This document shows positions 61,763 through 64,000 of a stretch of 64,000 nucleotides of DNA, in pieces. The translations under genes were made by a program, and so were the position numbers. The first letter of the stretch is position 1. Every line of letters starts with the position of its first letter. The notes under the pieces were generated by a model that did no database searches, was not told where the DNA came from, and was given only the letters and a program-made list of their open reading frames with translations. The stretch is from positions 3,472,001 through 3,536,000 of the forward strand of contig NZ_CP135275.1 in NCBI RefSeq assembly GCF_032302195.1, read 5' to 3'. The DNA comes from Paenibacillus sp. MMS20-IR301. GTDB taxonomy: Bacteria; Bacillota; Bacilli; Paenibacillales; Paenibacillaceae.

Positions 61763-63001
61763 ATGAAACTCATCAGCGGACAATTGCCCTGGGCGAATAC
61801 ACTGCCTCATCCTCCTGTCTATCCGGTACTGGAAGGGGACACAGCCTGCGATTGCCTGATTGTCGGCGGCGGTATGGGCGGAGCGATGATGTCCTACCGT
61901 ATGTCACTCACCGGAGCAGATACTGTTATCATCGATAAAAGATCTGTAGCAGGCGGAAGCTCACATGCCAATACAGGATTACTGCAGATTGCCAATGACA
62001 AATCGCTGACCTCCTGCATGAATACCTTCGGCGAAGAGAACGGTGTGCTCTTCTATAAGCTGTGCCAGCGGGGCCTTCAAGCAATTCTTGATTTGCCGGA
62101 GAAGCTTGAAATCGATCCGCAGATCATTCCCCGCAGCAGCCTGCTCTATGCCAGCTCCCTGGAGGATGTGCCTGCACTGAAGCTGGAGCAGGAGAATCTC
62201 GCCTCGCACGGCTTTGATTCGGAACTGTGGAATGAGGAAAAAATCCGCTCCCATTATTCCTTTTCGCGGCCCGCGGCCCTGTATTCCAGAGGGGATGCAG
62301 AAACGAATCCGTTCCGCACCGTGCACAGCCTGATTCATAAGGCGCACTCCGGCGGAGTCCGTGTCTACGCACATACGGAAGCGCTGAGCTATGAATATAG
62401 AACTGACGGTGTAATCTGCCATACAAGGCATGGCCGGATTTTTGCGAAGAATGTTGTTTTTGCCATGGGCTACGAAACCCAGGAAATGAAGAAGGACCGC
62501 GGTGCAGAGCTGATTAATACCTATGCCGTTATGACCAAACCTCTGCGCAGCATGCCGAAATGGCATGAACAAAGCCTCATCTGGGAGACTGCCCGGCCTT
62601 ATCTGTACTTCCGGACGACTCCGGACGGCCGGATCATCGCCGGCGGCAAGGACGAGCAGCTCACTGATCCTGACCGCCGGGAGGTGCGGGTGCTCTCGCA
62701 AAGCCAGCGGCTGCTGGAGGAGCTAGTGGCTTTGTTTCCGGAGCTTCAGGGAATTGAAGCTGAATATTCCTGGGGAGCCGTCTTCGGCTCAACACGGGAC
62801 GGCTTGCCGTACATGGGCCCTCATCCGGAATACCCTCACTGTTATTTCATTGAGGGCTACGGCGGCAACGGCACCGTCTACAGCATGATTGCTGCCGAGC
62901 TCCTGTCCGATACACTGGCCGGCAGGCACCGGCCGGAGCTGGAGCTGTTCTCCTTAACCCGGACAGCCAAGCCCTCCCCGTCTCCGGCCATTCAGGGGTA
63001 G
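61763..63001 (+). CDS. FAD-dependent oxidoreductase (DAO family)
   Basis: The 412-aa protein has the Rossmann motif LIVGGGMGGAMMSYRMSLTGA (shown by GGGMGGAMMSY) near residue 34-42, ANTGLLQIAND, and the C-terminal FAD motif IEGYGGNGTVYSMIAAELL. It resembles glycine/sarcosine oxidase-like DadA enzymes. Substrate unknown. GGAGAG precedes the ATG. Single gene with a strong terminator. Confidence 0.9.
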   Translation: MKLISGQLPWANTLPHPPVYPVLEGDTACDCLIVGGGMGGAMMSYRMSLTGADTVIIDKRSVAGGSSHANTGLLQIANDKSLTSCMNTFGEENGVLFYKLCQRGLQAILDLPEKLEIDPQIIPRSSLLYASSLEDVPALKLEQENLASHGFDSELWNEEKIRSHYSFSRPAALYSRGDAETNPFRTVHSLIHKAHSGGVRVYAHTEALSYEYRTDGVICHTRHGRIFAKNVVFAMGYETQEMKKDRGAELINTYAVMTKPLRSMPKWHEQSLIWETARPYLYFRTTPDGRIIAGGKDEQLTDPDRREVRVLSQSQRLLEELVALFPELQGIEAEYSWGAVFGSTRDGLPYMGPHPEYPHCYFIEGYGGNGTVYSMIAAELLSDTLAGRHRPELELFSLTRTAKPSPSPAIQG

Positions 63002-63021
63002 GCGCCGGAGACACACAAGAA

Positions 63022-63062
63022 GGGATGCCCTGTAAGCCTGCGGCTTAGGGGCATCCCTTTTT
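63022..63062 (+). terminator. Terminator of the FAD oxidoreductase gene
   Basis: AAGGGATGCCCT...AGGGGCATCCCTT with TTTTTT following. Confidence 0.9.
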
Positions 63063-63089
63063 TCCATCATAATCATATGCAATGATTGC

Positions 63090-64000
63090 TTATTGCGCTT
63101 TTACAAACTCAGCTGACTTGATTCCGGCCTGGCGTCCGAAAATAATAATCTCCGCCACCGAGTTGCCGCCGATACGGTTCTGGCCGTGTAATCCGCCGAC
63201 AACCTCACCTGCTGCGAACAATCCGGTAATCGGGCTGCCTTCCTTGTTCAGGACTTCAGTATTCGTATTGATCACTACGCCGCCCATCGTATAGTGAATC
63301 CCGGGGCCAATCAGGATGGCATAATAAGGGGCGCCGGACAGGTCATTGTCCATCCCGGTAGTTCTGCCGAATTCCGCATCCGTCTTACTCTTGACTGCAC
63401 CGTTCCATGTGTCCACTGTCGCCTTGAGTTCAGCTGCCGGAACATTGATTTGTTCAGCCAGTGCTTCAATCGTGTCCGCTGTTTTGACAACGCCCATCTT
63501 GATATATTGGTCAACTGCCTTGACCCGGGATTTCACGCCGGAATCAAATACCAGATAGGCTGATTTGTCAGGCAGGGTATTGATCGAAGCCGTTACTTTA
63601 TCACGGGTATCCATTTCGTTGCCGAAGCGTTTACCTTCGTTTGAGACGAGAATAGCGCCTTCGCCGCGGACCGCTTCACCGATCAGGTAGGATTTCTCCT
63701 GCTGCACTGTCGGGTGAACCTGAATCTGATCCAGATCTACCGTAGTCCCGCCAACCTGTTCAATCATCCGGATCCCGTCACCTGTGCTGCCGATCTGATT
63801 CGTAGTTACATAGCCTGCAAGGTCGGGCCGGACGGATGTAATCATCTCCATATTGGAGCCGAAACCGCCGGTAGTCACGATAACTGCCGAGCCGGTGATA
63901 ATTTTCTCATCTGCCTGGTTGAACAGCACCTTAACGCCGTTCACTTTACCATCCTGTACAGTAAGCTCCTTCACATCTGCATTAACGAACAAGGGAATAC
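63090..64000 (-). CDS. FAD-binding fumarate/urocanate reductase-like flavoprotein, C-terminal part
   Basis: Cut by the window end; the frame stays open to 64000 (…IPLFVNADVKEL). The visible 300 residues match the FrdA-like flavocytochrome c group: VIVTTGGFGSNMEM, QIQVHPTVQ, GEGAILVSNEGKRFGNE with the catalytic Arg region, IGPGIHYTMGGVVINT, and GLFAAGEVVGGLHGQNRIGGNSV. Such proteins are often secreted lipoproteins with an FMN domain at the N-terminus, which cannot be seen here. Confidence 0.92.
   Translation of the reverse strand, partial: IPLFVNADVKELTVQDGKVNGVKVLFNQADEKIITGSAVIVTTGGFGSNMEMITSVRPDLAGYVTTNQIGSTGDGIRMIEQVGGTTVDLDQIQVHPTVQQEKSYLIGEAVRGEGAILVSNEGKRFGNEMDTRDKVTASINTLPDKSAYLVFDSGVKSRVKAVDQYIKMGVVKTADTIEALAEQINVPAAELKATVDTWNGAVKSKTDAEFGRTTGMDNDLSGAPYYAILIGPGIHYTMGGVVINTNTEVLNKEGSPITGLFAAGEVVGGLHGQNRIGGNSVAEIIIFGRQAGIKSAEFVKAQ

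Overview
The window looks like a Paenibacillus chromosome (Bacillota, spore former). The signs are SLH-anchored surface protein, Spo0E-like and CotF-like sporulation proteins, LiaFSR and CorA of Bacillus type, T-box and S-box riboswitches, AGGAGG ribosome binding sites and a mid-range GC content. Genus is inferred from protein character only; no rRNA or tRNA gene is present. Most genes lie on the minus strand.

Layout. 1-5.9 kb: a degenerate 52-bp palindrome array, then glnA (type I-beta glutamine synthetase with GlnR-like boxes), aroF, ispH and a two-component system. 6-16.5 kb: an HtrA protease, the liaF-liaS-liaR operon, a 45-aa small protein, a 3D-domain protein, thrS with its T-box, and an SPFH/Arc-like gene pair. 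16.5-29.1 kb: a small winged-helix protein, a 1465-aa SLH-anchored nucleotide phosphoesterase, mqnC, a metA-metI operon under a SAM-I riboswitch, corA with a leader ORF and possible attenuator, an HRDC protein and a ROK sugar kinase. 29.6-44.5 kb: one long cobalamin operon behind a B12 riboswitch: cbiM-N-Q-O (cobalt uptake), a cbiH60-cbiX fusion, cbiJ, cbiC, cbiD, cbiET, cbiL, cbiF, cbiG, cbiA. It covers uptake of cobalt and corrin ring synthesis up to cobyrinate a,c-diamide by the anaerobic (early cobalt) route. A PduO-type adenosyltransferase, which would use the product, lies at 51.3 kb. 44.6-56.8 kb: an ArsR-like regulator, a GH51 arabinofuranosidase, a secreted orphan protein, a deformylase-like protein, a 5'-3' exonuclease, RluD-like, a methyltransferase, a chemoreceptor, and a hydrolase/TetR pair with a clear palindromic operator. 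56.9-58.3 kb: an IS3-family element. 58.4-64 kb: Spo0E-like, alaT-alaR, spore coat-like genes and two FAD enzymes, the last cut by the window end.

The most interesting non-coding signal is a structured repeat placed directly before the ribosome binding sites of liaR, metI and, in shorter form, a coat gene. In the first two copies it can fold as a pseudoknot whose second stem shows compensating base changes and abuts the Shine-Dalgarno sequence; at liaR it is tandemly duplicated with a 64-bp period. Others worth a look are the corA leader ORF/attenuator, the CbiH60-CbiX fusion with an intact internal ribosome binding site, the helically phased palindrome array at the left edge, and a ~110-bp dispersed repeat found both near 29.4 kb and inside the outer inverted repeats of the IS element.
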